From Mauremys mutica (taxonomy: Eukaryota > Chordata > Testudines > Geoemydidae): a stretch of DNA of 64,000 nt. A program made the translations under genes and the position numbers. Of the stretch, positions 21,744-33,723 are shown piece after piece. Positions within the stretch are counted from its first letter, which is position 1. Each line of letters begins with the position of its first letter. Under the pieces are notes generated by a model. That model was not told where the DNA came from and did not search any database. It was given only the letters and a program-made list of their open reading frames with translations. The DNA lies in contig NC_059079.1 of assembly GCF_020497125.1 (NCBI RefSeq), positions 50,231,114 through 50,295,113 of the forward strand, given 5' to 3'.

Positions 21744-24718
21744 ACAGTGAATCTTTTACCTACTAAATATCTATCTTCTCTTGGGACATTTCCTTCAAAT
21801 AGGAAACAATCTATTATGGAATGCTTAGCTGAGTGATATTTGACATATTGCTAATATTTCCACGTACCCGTATCTGATTGTGGCTAAAAATCTATTTAGG
21901 ACTTATAGAAAATTGTGATAACAGCATTGTGAGAATTTGACTGTTTACAGTGGACAGAACTAACTCCACTTTCTATGCTCTGATATTTAAATATCTGCTT
22001 TAAAATGAGTCAATAAATCTTAGTTTTGGTGCTAAAATTTTGTTTGAGAACTTCCCCCCCAAAATGAGCCACCTGCTTATTCTCCAATGCTACCACATTA
22101 TAGTTATTATTTATTGGAGTGCCAAATTGGTAGCTTTTTATATGTTTTTGTAAATCAAAATATTAACAACCATCTATATAAAATCATGGCTGTGTATCGG
22201 ACTTTACAATACAGATAGTGAATCCCTGCCCTGGGGAGGTTATCATCTAAGGCCCCAGACCTGCATAGACACATATGCTTAACTTTGTGCACTGTGTAGT
22301 GCCACTGACTTCCAAGAGGTTACTCAAAGTGTATAAGATGAATCATGGATATTGTAGCCCAATCTATAGATTATGTATTAACTCTATAGATTATTTAAGA
22401 CTCCCCAGTTGTCACTTTGAGGGTTGACAGGTTCTTGTCCCAATATTATTCAAAATATAGTTGGGAACCCAGATGTGAACAGCTGCAACACACACACTAT
22501 AGGAACTCCTCTATGTTTACAAATAGTTTATTAATACATTTGGCAAAGTCATAACACCCCAACTCAGTAAGGTAAATAGAGATACTGTAAAATGTACATC
22601 TGCACATCCATATACTCACATCATCTCCCGTAGAACAACCTGAAATGTTAGCCATCATGGTTGGGTCATGTTCCTGTGGTCAGATATTCCCCTTAAACAT
22701 TCTGTTTTCAGCTCCCCAATACTTATGGTTTCCATTGGGCTGTTCATCTGTTCAAAGTTCAGAGGCCTCAAGCCTTATGCTAACTTGCTGAAGCTAATGT
22801 CTTACAGGATACAGGCCTGTACATTACTTGCATTACTGCTACCCCACTGGGCTACAGATATAAACCTTTGCAGGATCAGGAGTAAGGACCCAAAGGGAAA
22901 GAACAATGGAGAGATGGGTAGGAAAAGGCAAGGGCAATATTTTATGCAGTCACTTGGGTGGCTAGATTGTGAGTGCTTTGAGATCTACTGATGAAAAAGC
23001 ACTAGATTGGAGCCAGGTATTAATTAATAATTATTAATTATTAAGTATTATTATGTAGAGAACAACAACATTGTTTGTTGTTTGTTTTTCTCCATTGAAT
23101 ACAGGTTAGTAAAATGTGGCAGACTGAACCCCGCAGCTGCAGAACAGTGACTCTGTTGTATTCCCTCCCCAGATTCCCAGCACTATCGAAACCACACTGT
23201 GCAGCAGAGTCTGTATTACTCTGAGGCATGGAGCCAAGGGCGGTGATAAGGATGAACCAGGAAACATTTGTTCATGGGCTGGCAGATTTGGGGGTGGAGA
23301 ATGCTGTATTCCTTACAAAGGTATTAGCAGTGCTCCAGCAGTCATCCTGTCTCCCTACATGCTTCCGGTGCCCCTGCTAGAGAGGTGCAGCTCAAGTCAT
23401 AGGAGCACTCCAAATATTTATGTAGCCCAAGAATGAAAGAACAGTCAATGAAATTAAAAAGGCAGCACATGTAAAATGAGAGGAAACATTTTGGGCATAT
23501 ATAAACAATATGTTGAACTTGCAGTCACCTGATATCACTAAGGCAAACACTAGCTAGATTCCAAAGAGGAATGAACAAAGTTGATATCTGCAGATCCTCC
23601 AGGATAAAAATGACAAGGCTGCCAAAGTTCACAATTAATCATTTAAACTTGTAACCAGCAAGGGAGTGGGAAGAAATTTATTTCCATGGTAAACTATTGC
23701 CCAATTAAGGCATGTTTTGTAAAGTGCCAAAGCCCTCAAATCCTTGAAGTTGAGCATCACACATGATTGGGTCTTTAGCCAAATGCTTTATGGGTGTTTA
23801 TCCAGCTTCTTATGAAGCACCCAGCAGAAGCCACTCTGCCACAACTGGATACAAGATATTGAAGGAGATGGAACAATGGCAATTCCTATAGAACAAAATT
23901 TTGTGGGTGGGTGGAGGGAAATGAACTGAACCTATGAGGACTATTGAAGGAAGAAGAATTACATACAGGGCAACACCTGCAAATTCCTAGTCCCAACCTT
24001 GTCCCTCCAGAAATGTATGTCTTTGTACTGCTCAGTACACTTCTGAACAGACAACCTCATAGAAAGTCCATCATTTCATTAAGGGAAAATGCACCACCCT
24101 CGTTATTCCAAATGGAGCTTCTCACACACTCTAATCCAAACACGTTAGTTAATATAAAACAATAAGAGAAGTTTCTTAACTACAGAAAGATGGATTTTAA
24201 GTGATTTCAAGTGATGATGTGTATAAATTAGGATTGATTACAAAAGAAAAGGAAAAAAGACCACAAGCTAATACCTAATTTAACAAGCTAAGTGAACTTA
24301 AAAACAAAAGGTTTTGTCTCACCATATGCTGCAGTAAATTTCACAGGTTGTATCTCATTTCAATTTTTCAAATTTGTCTCCTTGTACAAATTTATCACAG
24401 TCTTGTAAAAGTAGTGACCATAATAGTATAGACCATCACAAGACACTTCCACAGTTAAATCAATATAAATTACCTTGTGTCAACTTAACTCTGTAGTGTA
24501 GACCAGAGATATCAGGGAATGTTGCCACTATAGCCATATTGTTTGAATATCCTGAACCAGACCATTTTTGAGAGAGGCCAGTTGCTTAAGGAAGTCTACC
24601 TGTCACACCCTGTGAGAGGGCAGGAAATGTGAGAGAGGGGCTATAAGAGAAAGAGAAAAAATTGTGCTCTAGCAGGATTTAACCTTGCAAAGTACTGATT
24701 ACAAAAGTACACTCTGGC
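21744..24718. other. Gene-free stretch
   Basis: No gene. 22250-22335 and 22200-22260 show weak similarity to old amniote repeat families. 24410-24510 ends in 'ctgtagtgtagaccag' and may be a decayed Harbinger MITE end. Confidence 0.4.
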
Positions 24719-25005
24719 TCTGGTTTAGCAAAGCACTTAAGCATGCACTCAGTATTAAGCACATCACTAGTCCCACTGATTCAATGGGCACATGCAGAGG
24801 GGGATTAGGAGTTTGTGGGGCCCCTCCCCACCCCTTCCGCCTGCACTCCTTCTGGGAGTGTGGTCAGGGCATTGAGGGTGTCCATTTTTCTGGAGTCCCC
24901 CCAGTTGGCCAGGGCCCCTGGGCACAAGCCCTATTGGCCCAGTGGCTAATCTGCCACTGGGCACATACTTAAGTGCTTTGCTGGAATGGGGCCAGAATGC
25001 TCAGC
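24719..25005. repeat. Old amniote inverted repeat, split by a hAT MITE
   Basis: The left half 'gcaaagcacttaagcatgca' and the right half 'cttaagtgctttgctgga' are complementary and belong to a repeat common in reptile and bird genomes. A hAT MITE (24795-24959) sits in the loop. Joined across the insertion the halves form a continuous stem-loop. Confidence 0.6.
24795..24959. mobile_element. hAT-type MITE, 165 bp
   Basis: Ends are CAGAGGGGGATTAG and CTAATCTGCCACTG (complement CAGTGGCAGATTAG). Flanks GGCACATG (24787-24794) and GGCACATA (24960-24967) form an 8-bp TSD with one mismatch. Confidence 0.82.
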
Positions 25006-26189
25006 CTCTGGCAGGATGAAACCCACAGTTTCTAAAGTTCACCGAGGGAGATGAAATATCTTTTTATTCGGTCTCTTCTCCTGCTCAGTGCAACTCCATT
25101 TCCAGTGGCGGGGGGAGCATCTTTTTGTTTTCAGGCAAGGCAGAGAGCCTTTGCATAATGGACAGTATTCTGCCAGAGAAATGGAAATAAATATACTGAT
25201 AAACAAGGACATTTACAGTTGAGGAAATAGACTGAGCTTTCCATCTCTTTCCCTACTACCAAATCATCATGGTTTTCAGCCCAGCACTATTTCCCTCCCA
25301 TTCACCAAACATGCATGCATAATTCTTTATCCTACCAGCTTTTCTTGTTCTTTTAATCTCGCTAAATGCAACACTGAAGTAATAAAATCCCATTCCCTTT
25401 GTCTTTTATAGGGACATAGCTGTAGCTCACAGCAGCTCCATAGATTTTTCAAGTGAATAAAAATTGCATTTATTCTAATCTAATAATTTTAGTAACTGTA
25501 TTTAAGCAGTTAATGACTCTTGTTATAGTATGTTTTCATTAGCTTGCTTTTTACTTTTATTTTATTTTCAAGTCCTCTCTGTTGTGATGGATTGGGAATA
25601 ATAAGGTTCTATATCATGATAGAAGTCTTCACTTGTTTGCTTACCGCAGTGGATCTCAGAGTCTTTCATACTGAGATTCCCTGTTCCACCCCAGGATCTC
25701 CTAGTGACTCCCATTACACCAAGGTGGAACTCCTACCCATGTGGTAACATGGAAAAGGCAGGGTGTTAATCATGGCACCTTGGGTTGCTAGTCTTAAACT
25801 GAGAAACTGTATCTTAGGGTGATCAGACATACTGCTCAAATGTTCCTCATTTTAAAGGGCATCCATTATTTTTGTTTCAGAGTTAGCTACATTCCACACA
25901 CATTTGATGTTCCACTCTTGCCATTGAAAATTATTTCAATTAATGTGCTCCATAGATTTTATGTGTCCTACATGAATAATAATTTTGGGTCTCTCATTTT
26001 GGGTCTTTGTCACACACTTAGCCATGGCAGGTTGAGATTTAGGCATATAATAGCTTATTATTATAGTTTCTTAAATAATAATTTTAAATGGTTTTTCTTT
26101 GGTTGCTTTGAAAGCATGTTTTCCACCACTATATAGGTTATGTACAACTAGGTATGCAGTATAATTATGATGGCAACTTTTTATATGAG
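25006..26189. other. Gene-free stretch with a possible Charlie-like fragment
   Basis: I see no gene. At 25647-25809 the ends CAGTGGATCTCAGA and TGAGAAACTG resemble hAT-Charlie terminal repeats, but the flanking 8-mers do not match. Confidence 0.35.
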
Positions 26190-27250
26190 ATGTTCCAGAT
26201 GGCAATACTGGACATTAACTGTTGCTCCAATGGCAATCTCATGCAGGATCCACACGTTCTATCCTGTCCCCTCTCCTGTTTGGTTTGTGATCTCAATGAA
26301 GGAGAGGATGAGGCCCATTGAGCTGTGTTTTCTTCCACATATAGAGGACACCATGCTCTTAATCTCAGTGTCATCATATCAAGACAGTGCTCTGTTTCTA
26401 GTTGAGATTGTGGCTTGGATGAGAGCTAGCTGGCGGAGATTTAGTCTGGATATAACTGATGTTTGTGAAATGGAAGAAGCAACTGGGAAAATTAGCAGAG
26501 ATTACATCAGCCCCTGCAACTGAGGGAATGTGGCTGTAATGTGCCCACTACTTGGAAATCAAATAAGATCCTTGACTGTTCATGGAGGTCCAGACAGTAG
26601 CTGTGGCCAACAGCTAATTATTTTCATTTCTGCTTGGCAAGAAGATGTCAGTCTTTACTTTCAGAAGAACATCTCAGTACAGGCAACAAAGAATCCTGTG
26701 GCACCTTATAGACTAACAGACGTTTTGCAGCATGAGCTTTCGTGGGTGAATACCCACTTCTTCGGCTTGCATCCGAAGAAGTGGGTATTCACCCACGAAA
26801 GCTCATGCTGCAAAACGTCTGTTAGTCTATAAGGTGCCACAGGATTCTTTGTTGCTTTTACAGATCCAGACTAACACGGCTACCCCTCTGATACATCTCA
26901 ATACAGGTATCCTTGCCTCTTACCTCTTGAGAATGGATTATAACAATGCACTCTATATAGCCCACCCCGAAACATCATCTACTGTAGAATGCAATTTCTG
27001 ACTTCATAAGAACGTGTAGTTTAATGTATTAGTTCTGACCTACAAAAGCCCTAACTAGTTTGGAATATGTGTAGCTCAGAGAAGGATTCTGTCCGCAACA
27101 CATCGGCTAAAAGGATTGGGATCTGGGAGCTGGCCATTTTCAGTGAAGAGCCCTTAACTCTGGAACTTTCTCTTGTGGTGCCTTGACTTGGTGTCCTTCA
27201 AAGCATGATGCATGACTAATCCACTCTTCCAGGTTTACCCAATAGAGGCT
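26190..27250 (+). pseudogene. L2-like LINE reverse transcriptase remnant
   Basis: DNA at about 26255-26275 reads SILSPLLF, the RT motif before the catalytic box. Then HIEDTMLLISV occupies the place of the (Y)ADDTQL box, so the catalytic site is degenerate. ALFLVEIVAWMRASWRR follows, the expected 'l..i..WM..n.L..N' stretch. After the Penelope insertion, 27005-27180 resembles the C-terminal VLTYKAL and WNSLP-type region. The pattern matches L2/CR1-clade LINE ORF2. Several frame changes and stops make it non-functional, and clade placement is uncertain. Confidence 0.55.
26684..26894 (+). mobile_element. Fold-back Penelope-like element with 13-bp TSD
   Basis: Two pLTR copies stand head to head with only a 7-bp spacer: the left arm 26684-26765 ends cacttcttcgg, then cttgcat, then the right arm ccgaagaagtg running to about 26852. 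The usual tail follows ('agactaacacggctacccct'). The insert is flanked by ATCTCAGTACAGG (26671-26683) and ATCTCAATACAGG (26895-26907), a 13-bp TSD with one mismatch. There is no internal coding sequence. It interrupts the L2-like LINE. Confidence 0.9.
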
Positions 27251-27708
27251 GGGGGCAATTATTATATTTGTGGTGGATCAGGATCTAAGGAGGAATTTAA
27301 ATGGTCTAGAGTGAGAGATATGAATGTATGTTGGTCAAACAGATATTTTGATATGGTTTTAATATTTGTACAATATCAAAAGATCAAAGCAAGCATTTAT
27401 GAATTTGAGATAAATAATAAACAGACAGTGCTGTTTCTGTATCTATAAGGAAAACTATAGCTAGGAAGCTTATGCTAATCAGATTCAACAAATATAGTGA
27501 GGAAGTCAGTGGAAGGCCCTGTTTGCAGCTTCTACCATATTGTTCTCCTCAATTAAAGTAAAGGGTGAGAGGGATACAGTCAATCAGAAACATACACAGG
27601 TTCCAGACCTGTCTGTGGACACCAGTAATAGTACTGAGTCTTATTAAATGATTGAGTGTCATGTCTCCTGGCATGCCCAGCTGGGCCATTTCATGTAAGA
27701 CACTCATG

Positions 27709-28732
27709 CTAAGCTGTCATGGGATAAAAGGGAAGGTCCTTTCATGGACTGAGAACTGGTTAAAAGACAGGGAACAAAGGGTAGGAATTAATGGTAAATT
27801 CTCAGAATGGAGAGGGGTAACTAATGGTGTTCCCCAAGGGTCAGTCCTAGGACCAATCCTATTCAATTTATTCATAAATGATCTGGAGAAAGGGGTAAAC
27901 AGTGAGGTGGCAAAGTTTGCAGATGATACTAAACTGCTCAAGATAGTTAAGACCAAAGCAGACTGTGAAGAACTTAAAAAAGATCTCACAAAACTAAGTG
28001 CTTGGGCAACAAAATGGCAAATGAAATTTAATGTGGATAAATGTTAAGTAATGCACATTGGAAAAAATAACCCCAACTATACGTACAATATAATGGGGGC
28101 TAATTTAGCTACAACGAGTCAGGAAAAAGATCTTGGAGTCATCATGGATAGTTCTGTGAAGATGTCCACGCAGTGTGCAGAGGCAGTCAAAAAAGCAAAC
28201 AGGATATTAGGAATCATTAAAAAGGGGCTAGAGAATAAGACTGAGAATATATTATTGCCCTTATATAAATCTATGGTATGCCCACATCTCGAATACTGTG
28301 TACAGATGTGGTCTCCTCACCTCAAAAAAGATATTCTAGCACTAGAAAAGGTTCAGAAAAAGGCAACTAAAATGATTAGGGGTTTGGAGAGGGTCCCATA
28401 TGAGGAAAGATTAAAGAGGCTAGGTCTCTTCAGCTTGGAAAAGAGAAGACTAAGGGGGGGATATGATAGAGGTATATAAAATCATGAGTGATGTTGAGAA
28501 AGTGGATAAGGAAAAGTTATTTACTTATTCCCATAATACAAGAACTAGGGGTCACCAAATGAAATTAATAGGCAGCAGGTTTAAAACAAATAAAAGGAAG
28601 TTCTTCTTCACGCAGCACACAGTCAACTTGTGGAACTCCTTACCTGAGGAGGTTGTGAAGGCTAGGACTATAACAGTGTTTAAAAGAGAACTGGATAAAT
28701 TCATGGTGGTGAAGTCCATAAATGGCTAATAG
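27709..28732 (+). pseudogene. CR1 ORF2 C-terminal half (reverse transcriptase)
   Basis: Shows GVPQGSVLGPILFNLFINDL, then the catalytic box KFADDTKLL, then the thumb-region KWQMKFNVDKC. A TAA at 28045-28047 replaces the lysine codon AAA seen in the 49-kb copy, and the same frame reopens at once with MHIGKNNP. A second lesion is a seventh G in a six-G run at about 28454-28460, shifting the frame before the last block (28463-28729, ending MVVKSING). Apart from these two changes and the missing 5' half the frame is intact, so insertion is relatively recent. Confidence 0.88.
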
Positions 28733-28930
28733 CCAGGATGGGTAAAGAATGGTGTCCCTAGCCTCTGTTCGTCAGAGGATGGAGATGGATGGCAGGAGAG
28801 AGATCACTTGATCATGATCTGTTAGGTTCACCCCCTTTGGGGCACCTGGCATTGGTCACTGTCGGTAGACAGATACTGGGCTAGATGGACCTTTGGTCTG
28901 ACCCGGTACGGCCATTCTTATATTCTTATG
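27709..28930 (+). mobile_element. CR1 LINE, 5'-truncated 3' half
   Basis: Collinear with the CR1 at 49430-50171 over the RT C-terminal region, then continues through the 3' UTR to a terminal 8-bp style repeat ('attcttatattcttatg', 28913-28929). Upstream sequence is unrelated, so the copy is 5'-truncated, the normal outcome of target-primed reverse transcription. CR1 elements usually leave little or no TSD, and none was identified. Confidence 0.88.
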
Positions 28931-30862
28931 CTATTTTCATCACAGTGATATGCCATATTATGTAGGTTCTCAGACTATGCAGCTGCCACTTCTTTGGTTT
29001 GAGAGTGTTTCCATCCAAGGGCACTAAAGGGGTTAAGAAAAGTACATTTAATAATTTTTCTGTATGTTCAGATAGAAGACTACAAACCTGACACATAGGG
29101 CCAGACTGTGATAAGCCCTAGTTGAGATGTAGGGAATGGATGGTGAAGGAAACCAGGCATGACAAAGACATGTCAACTGCCATTCTATACTGGGGAGAGT
29201 GCAGATACTGCCTCTTCAGTGTACTGTTAGAAAAGTCTGGTCCCCTAAAGAGAATAAGAAAAAAGGGTGAATCATGGCATTTTCCCCTCCCCCTCCTTCC
29301 AGCCAACTTACAAAGTAGGCTGTCTGTACTTTTGGGAAGGAAATTGCAGCTTTCCTGTGCACTGGACAACTATACGAGGGACTGTATCTGAGGCACAAGC
29401 AGCTCTCGTGAGATGGTGTGATTCTGCACCACCATCTACTTAGGCTAGTGAATAAATACTATCGTTTAATCCATGATGAGCTGAATCAAGCCATTCCATC
29501 TCATCTAAGCATCAACATGTGGATCCAGTAACAGACCAGCCTTCATTAACAATTTTAGGGGATGTTATCTTTTCACAGTTGAGCAGAACAAGTGTCTATA
29601 AAAAGGAAAAGAGCTGAGACCACTCACAGACAACTGAGATTGGGACATCCAATTCCTATTACAATAAGAACTGTGTATCCCCACAGACTTTCAAAATCCC
29701 ACCCCAATGCAAATAGATCAAAGAGTGTTAAATGGCAGAAGATGCGAGCCCCAGTTCTCAGATCACTTTCCATTTCAGATAATACTTTCTATCTTTCAGA
29801 TGGAGAAATTATTCTTTACTTCCTTGCTTAAGCCATTGCACACTACTGTTTTACACTGTTAAACAGCTGCCATATTTCACACCACATATAGTTCCACTGT
29901 AATGATTCATCCATATAGCTTGCATATAACTTTAAATTTCTGTAAGAGCTTAAAGATCATTTGGGCTTAAAAAGGAACTGTATACATTAAAATATTATTC
30001 AGTATTAATCAAAGTTAAACTGTTTACTTCTTAGCTAGTGACTTTGTTCTCAATTGTGGAAACGCTAACCAAGTCAAGCAATGGGACCTATTAATGAACG
30101 ATTGGTTGAGCCAAAACATTGCACTGCTGTGCCAAGAGATTTTTCACCTTTACTACGTATCGTCCTGGTGGATTTAATAACAGGACTATCCCTTCTATGG
30201 AAATACCCTCGCAGACATTCAATTCAAACATAGACAGTCAGTAAGGATTTTTTTTCAGTCAACTGGATTTTTTTTAATTGATAATTGCTGTTTACATTTT
30301 TAAAAAGATGTAGCTCATTTAAGATGGCAGTAATGAGTCATTTAAAACCAATAACATCTGCATATGCTGTGTGTTTCAAATGTCCCCAACTTGGCAGAAT
30401 TATCTAACTCTGAAAGAATTTCCTCTTCATTTTTCAGACTAACAAAGCATGGAGGGCTGTTGAAAATTGGTTCTTTTTTACAGCAGTACACTGTTTTTAT
30501 CTGCAACTCAATTATGACACAGAATAGGTATTTAATGAGCTTTGGGAAACAAAAGCCTATTTTTAAGGAGATTATGCTTCCCTTGTATCCATGTATAGAT
30601 GATATTCATTTCAGCCCTTCATCAGTGGCTCTCTCTGTTCATGCTGCAACAGCCAGTGACTTCAGAGACCATTTGCATGTTATTGTTTCATCTTGGCAGA
30701 CATGTGATGTCCATCTGATGCTAACCACATTGTAATCTCTCCTCTAGTTAATCATCATGACTAGAACATCAACTCTCCTATACTTTATTGTTTCTGACTC
30801 ATCATTCTTCATCCAAGAGAAGAGGCATATATATTTAATAATTGATATTTCGTTAGGGTAAT
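28931..30862. other. Gene-free stretch
   Basis: A 123-codon open frame at 30364-30735 has no recognisable domain, no relevant context and average composition. I do not call it a gene. Confidence 0.4.
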
Positions 30863-31528
30863 TGTAGCGGGGTGGTCACCTGCTCCTGCCCTGAGGGGTT
30901 TAAAGACAGCCCTGGGAGAGGGCTGTAGCAGGGGAAAAGCTACTAGGCTGATTGGGAGGCAGCCTCAGCTGTGGCCACTCCCTAATCAGCTGGCCCTATA
31001 AAAAGGCTTTGAGCCAGGAGCACAGACAGACTCTTTCTAGCTTCTGAGAGGGAGGGACCTGGCTGCAGGGACCTGAGTGGAGTAGGGCTGGGGAAAGGCA
31101 GAGAAGCTGGGGAGCTCCAGGCTGGAAAGCCCCAGGCTGCGGCCTAGCAGAAGGCCAAGGGGTACTGGGTGTTGCAGAGGGCAGCTTGGGGTAGGCAAAG
31201 GCCGCAGGTCCAAACCCAACCTTGCCGGTGATGAGTAGGCTGATACTGCAGTCTGCCCCAGGGTGCGGGGGGCTAGACAATGACTGGCAGTAGCCTTATG
31301 CTGAGGTGGGGATAGTGGGTGGGGGCTCCCTGAGGAGGGGAGACTCTGAGACAAAGGGGTTACTGCCAAGGGGCAGCACCCCAAATAATGGGGCACCGGG
31401 TCTGAGAGGGACTCGGGACCCAGTGGGAAGTGGGACACCGGCCTGCAGAGGGAGCTCCTGGGTCAAAGAGCTAATTCCCAGGATGACTGACAGCAGGCAC
31501 AGCAGGGATGAGTCACTGCACCGTTACA
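30863..31528 (+). mobile_element. Solo LTR with perfect 5-bp TSD
   Basis: The 666-bp sequence begins TGTAGCGGGGTGG and ends CACCGTTACA, with inverted ends TGTARCGG. It is flanked on both sides by GTAAT (30858-30862 and 31529-31533). A TATA box (TATAAAAA, 30997-31004) fixes the plus orientation. The sequence is GC-rich compared with its surroundings. A 5-bp TSD fits an endogenous retrovirus or a Gypsy-like LTR element. The internal region has been lost by LTR recombination. No viral coding sequence is present. Confidence 0.9.
30997..31004 (+). promoter_or_regulatory. TATA box of the solo LTR
   Basis: TATAAAAA about 135 bp from the start of the LTR, the only clear core-promoter motif in it. 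It is followed by a GC- and G-rich leader. Activity today is unknown. Confidence 0.7.
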
Positions 31529-31533
31529 GTAAT

Positions 31534-32399
31534 CCACAAAATCCCTTCAATGCAAACATACAACATGCATCCCATGGGGTACTTGTAAGGGCCAGTGAAT
31601 ATGTGCTGGGTGTCTTGATTCACCATGAAAATCAGTGGGACAAATTCATCCCAGGATAAATGAATGAATAAATAAAGTTATTCCTAGAAATCTATCTAGC
31701 AAATTATTCAGATGAGGTTGTTTACAGTGAGTCCCTTTTAATAAACTCATCCAACAGCCCATGTTGAAATTGGGTTGAATATAGTGCTGTAAATGTTTGT
31801 GATTTTTTTACAAGTCTCATGATATTTGGTGTTTTTCTTGAAGTCCCAGTAATCCTAGGGTTATATTAGCATGCGAGAATCTCAGCTATCAATAAAAAAA
31901 GTATGTTTCTAGTCCGTGTGGTTGAGGAGAAAATTGGAAAACATGATCCACAAAGACTCAAAAACCCAAAAGCAAATTAAAAGACTCCAAATTTATTTTT
32001 TTAAACATGATTTGAAAGCCAATGTAATGATTTTGGAGGCCCAAATCATGAATTTTGCATGCTTGGGTTTGGCCTGTTTTTGAAACTGATATTGAAATAT
32101 GCAAAGGGATTCTCTGAGATGCAGATGCTGGACCTGATCATGTAGCTTTGCTGGTTGAGGTATTCTGTCTAGCTGCTGAATAAGTTTGCTGCTTTTGCAA
32201 ATGCAGCCTTGGGCTCCTATGAAGCTTCCCCTACTGCCCTGCATAGGTGAGTCACACAGTCATTAATCCATAGCCTTGGCCTGGTCCCTACTCCAACTTT
32301 GTCCCAACTCTTCCCTTCCTGGTGTGATAGTATAACCCACTGGCAAGGGTATTTTACAGGGCCCCCTCTGTGTCCAATCCACAGAAGATATGAGTTGTT
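31534..32399. other. Gene-free stretch
   Basis: I see no gene and no classifiable repeat. Confidence 0.4.
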
Positions 32400-32520
32400 T
32401 CAGCCCTGACCTCCAAAGGCTTGGCTCTTTAGCTCAAAGTGTAGCCGTTCATATGTTTAGCTTTAGAGGTCCGCAGTTCAATCTCTACTACGTTGGACAA
32501 GAGAGGGCCATCACATAAGC
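32400..32520 (+). repeat. tRNA-derived SINE-like fragment
   Basis: 'ggctctttagctcaaagtg' (box A-like) and 'ggtccgcagttcaatct' (box B-like) are spaced about 45 bp apart, resembling the head of the tRNA-derived SINEs of turtles. It is diverged and no TSD was found. Confidence 0.5.
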
Positions 32521-32731
32521 TCACAAGGAGTCCTCATGATAATACACATCTCCAGCATGGGTTTTACAAATTCTGCCCTTGACCTATGCAGTGTAAGCAT
32601 GCCTGTTCTGTTAGGTGTGGGGGACCATTCTGATGAGGAAAAGATTTCCCCTTATTGTCCAATCAAGAGAGCATATAGCACTGGGGTTCCTTGCTCTAAT
32701 AAGATTAAAGAGTATAACCCGAGACACAGAG

Positions 32732-32761
32732 ATATATATATATATACACACACACACACAA
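32732..32761. repeat. (TA)n(CA)n microsatellite
   Basis: A TA run followed directly by a CA run, a compound dinucleotide repeat. Confidence 0.92.
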
Positions 32762-33174
32762 ACAATAAGCAAGTGGGTTTCTGCTTTGAGACATGAAATA
32801 GATAAGTTTCAGTTCCCATCAAATGGAGGTGGCAAATGACAGAGGATTTTAGCTGCCTGAAACAGCCTCTCAATAGCTGCTGAAAGCAATCTAGTAGAGC
32901 TAATGAGACTCCCATAGGCCACCTGGAGCCACATGCTGTGAGAACCCCCCACATCAAAGCATTCATTAGGAACAGAGGAAACACCTTTTTATTAAAAGGC
33001 ACATTATTATCCGTCATCCATTATCTATTGCCCGTTAAAACAAAAGAAACAAAGGATTTAAGCATTTAGTTAAAATAAGGAAAGGAAATAAGGCACAGAC
33101 CTATCCTTCCCCCAAGAAAATGCACAGAAAGGGGCTAGGGAAACAGAACTTTATGAGGTCCACCTGAGGAGGCA

Positions 33175-33412
33175 GCACAATGTATTGACTAGTACGGATT
33201 GCTGTGATTCAGGACATGTGGATTCTATCCTGGATCTGCCAATAACCTGTTGTGTAATGTTGGGCATGGCTCTGTGCCTGTCTGTCTTGCCTATTCATAT
33301 CACAAGCTATTTGAGGCTGCTTCTCTGTGTTGTACAATGCCTAGCACAGTGATGTGCCAGTCTTAGTTGGAGTTTCTAGGTGCTATTGTAATACAAATAA
33401 ATAATATTTCAT
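33175..33412 (+). repeat. MIR-like SINE with amniote tail
   Basis: The core ('ttgggcatggctctgtgcct') is followed by the tail 'gtgttgtacaatgcctagca', 'tctaggtgctattgtaatac' and AAATAAATAATA. It is the same family as 7440-7575 and the reversed copy at 58600-58920. Confidence 0.65.
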
Positions 33413-33545
33413 AGATTCTTAGGGCCAAAAGGGACCATTATGATTTAATCTGACCACCTGCACAACACAGGCCATAAAACCTTACCTGATAATTTCTGCA
33501 ACAAGCCCATAAGTCTTTCAAATTCTTTCATTGGTGATCGGGGAC
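33413..33545 (-). repeat. CR1 LINE 3' end
   Basis: On the minus strand this ends in the CR1 3' signature. On the plus strand it reads 'tcatagattcttagggcc', then 'aaaagggaccattatgattt' and 'tctgaccacctgcacaacac'. It is a short 5'-truncated CR1 copy adjoining the MIR. Confidence 0.75.
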
Positions 33546-33723
33546 AGTAGTAGGCTCATGTCACAGCCCTGGTAAATCTTCTCCATTGGAGACTCACCAG
33601 GCTACTGTGTTTGGGTCAAACCACCATAATATCTATGCTCTTAAGAGTTCCTTAATTGGTGTGGTCTGCATCATTGTCTCTTTTGTTGGCCTCTGTGGTA
33701 CACTTCCAGGGCACAGGCTCTCT

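Noticed and set aside
30364..30735. 123-codon plus-strand open frame
   Set aside because: No motif, no supporting context, and a length expected by chance in 64 kb.
31037..31659. Frames within and beyond the solo LTR
   Set aside because: Lie in LTR sequence or cross its boundary. No retroviral protein signature.
32396..32520. Possible functional tRNA gene
   Set aside because: Only weak A and B boxes. No clean cloverleaf could be folded by eye, and the setting matches a SINE head.
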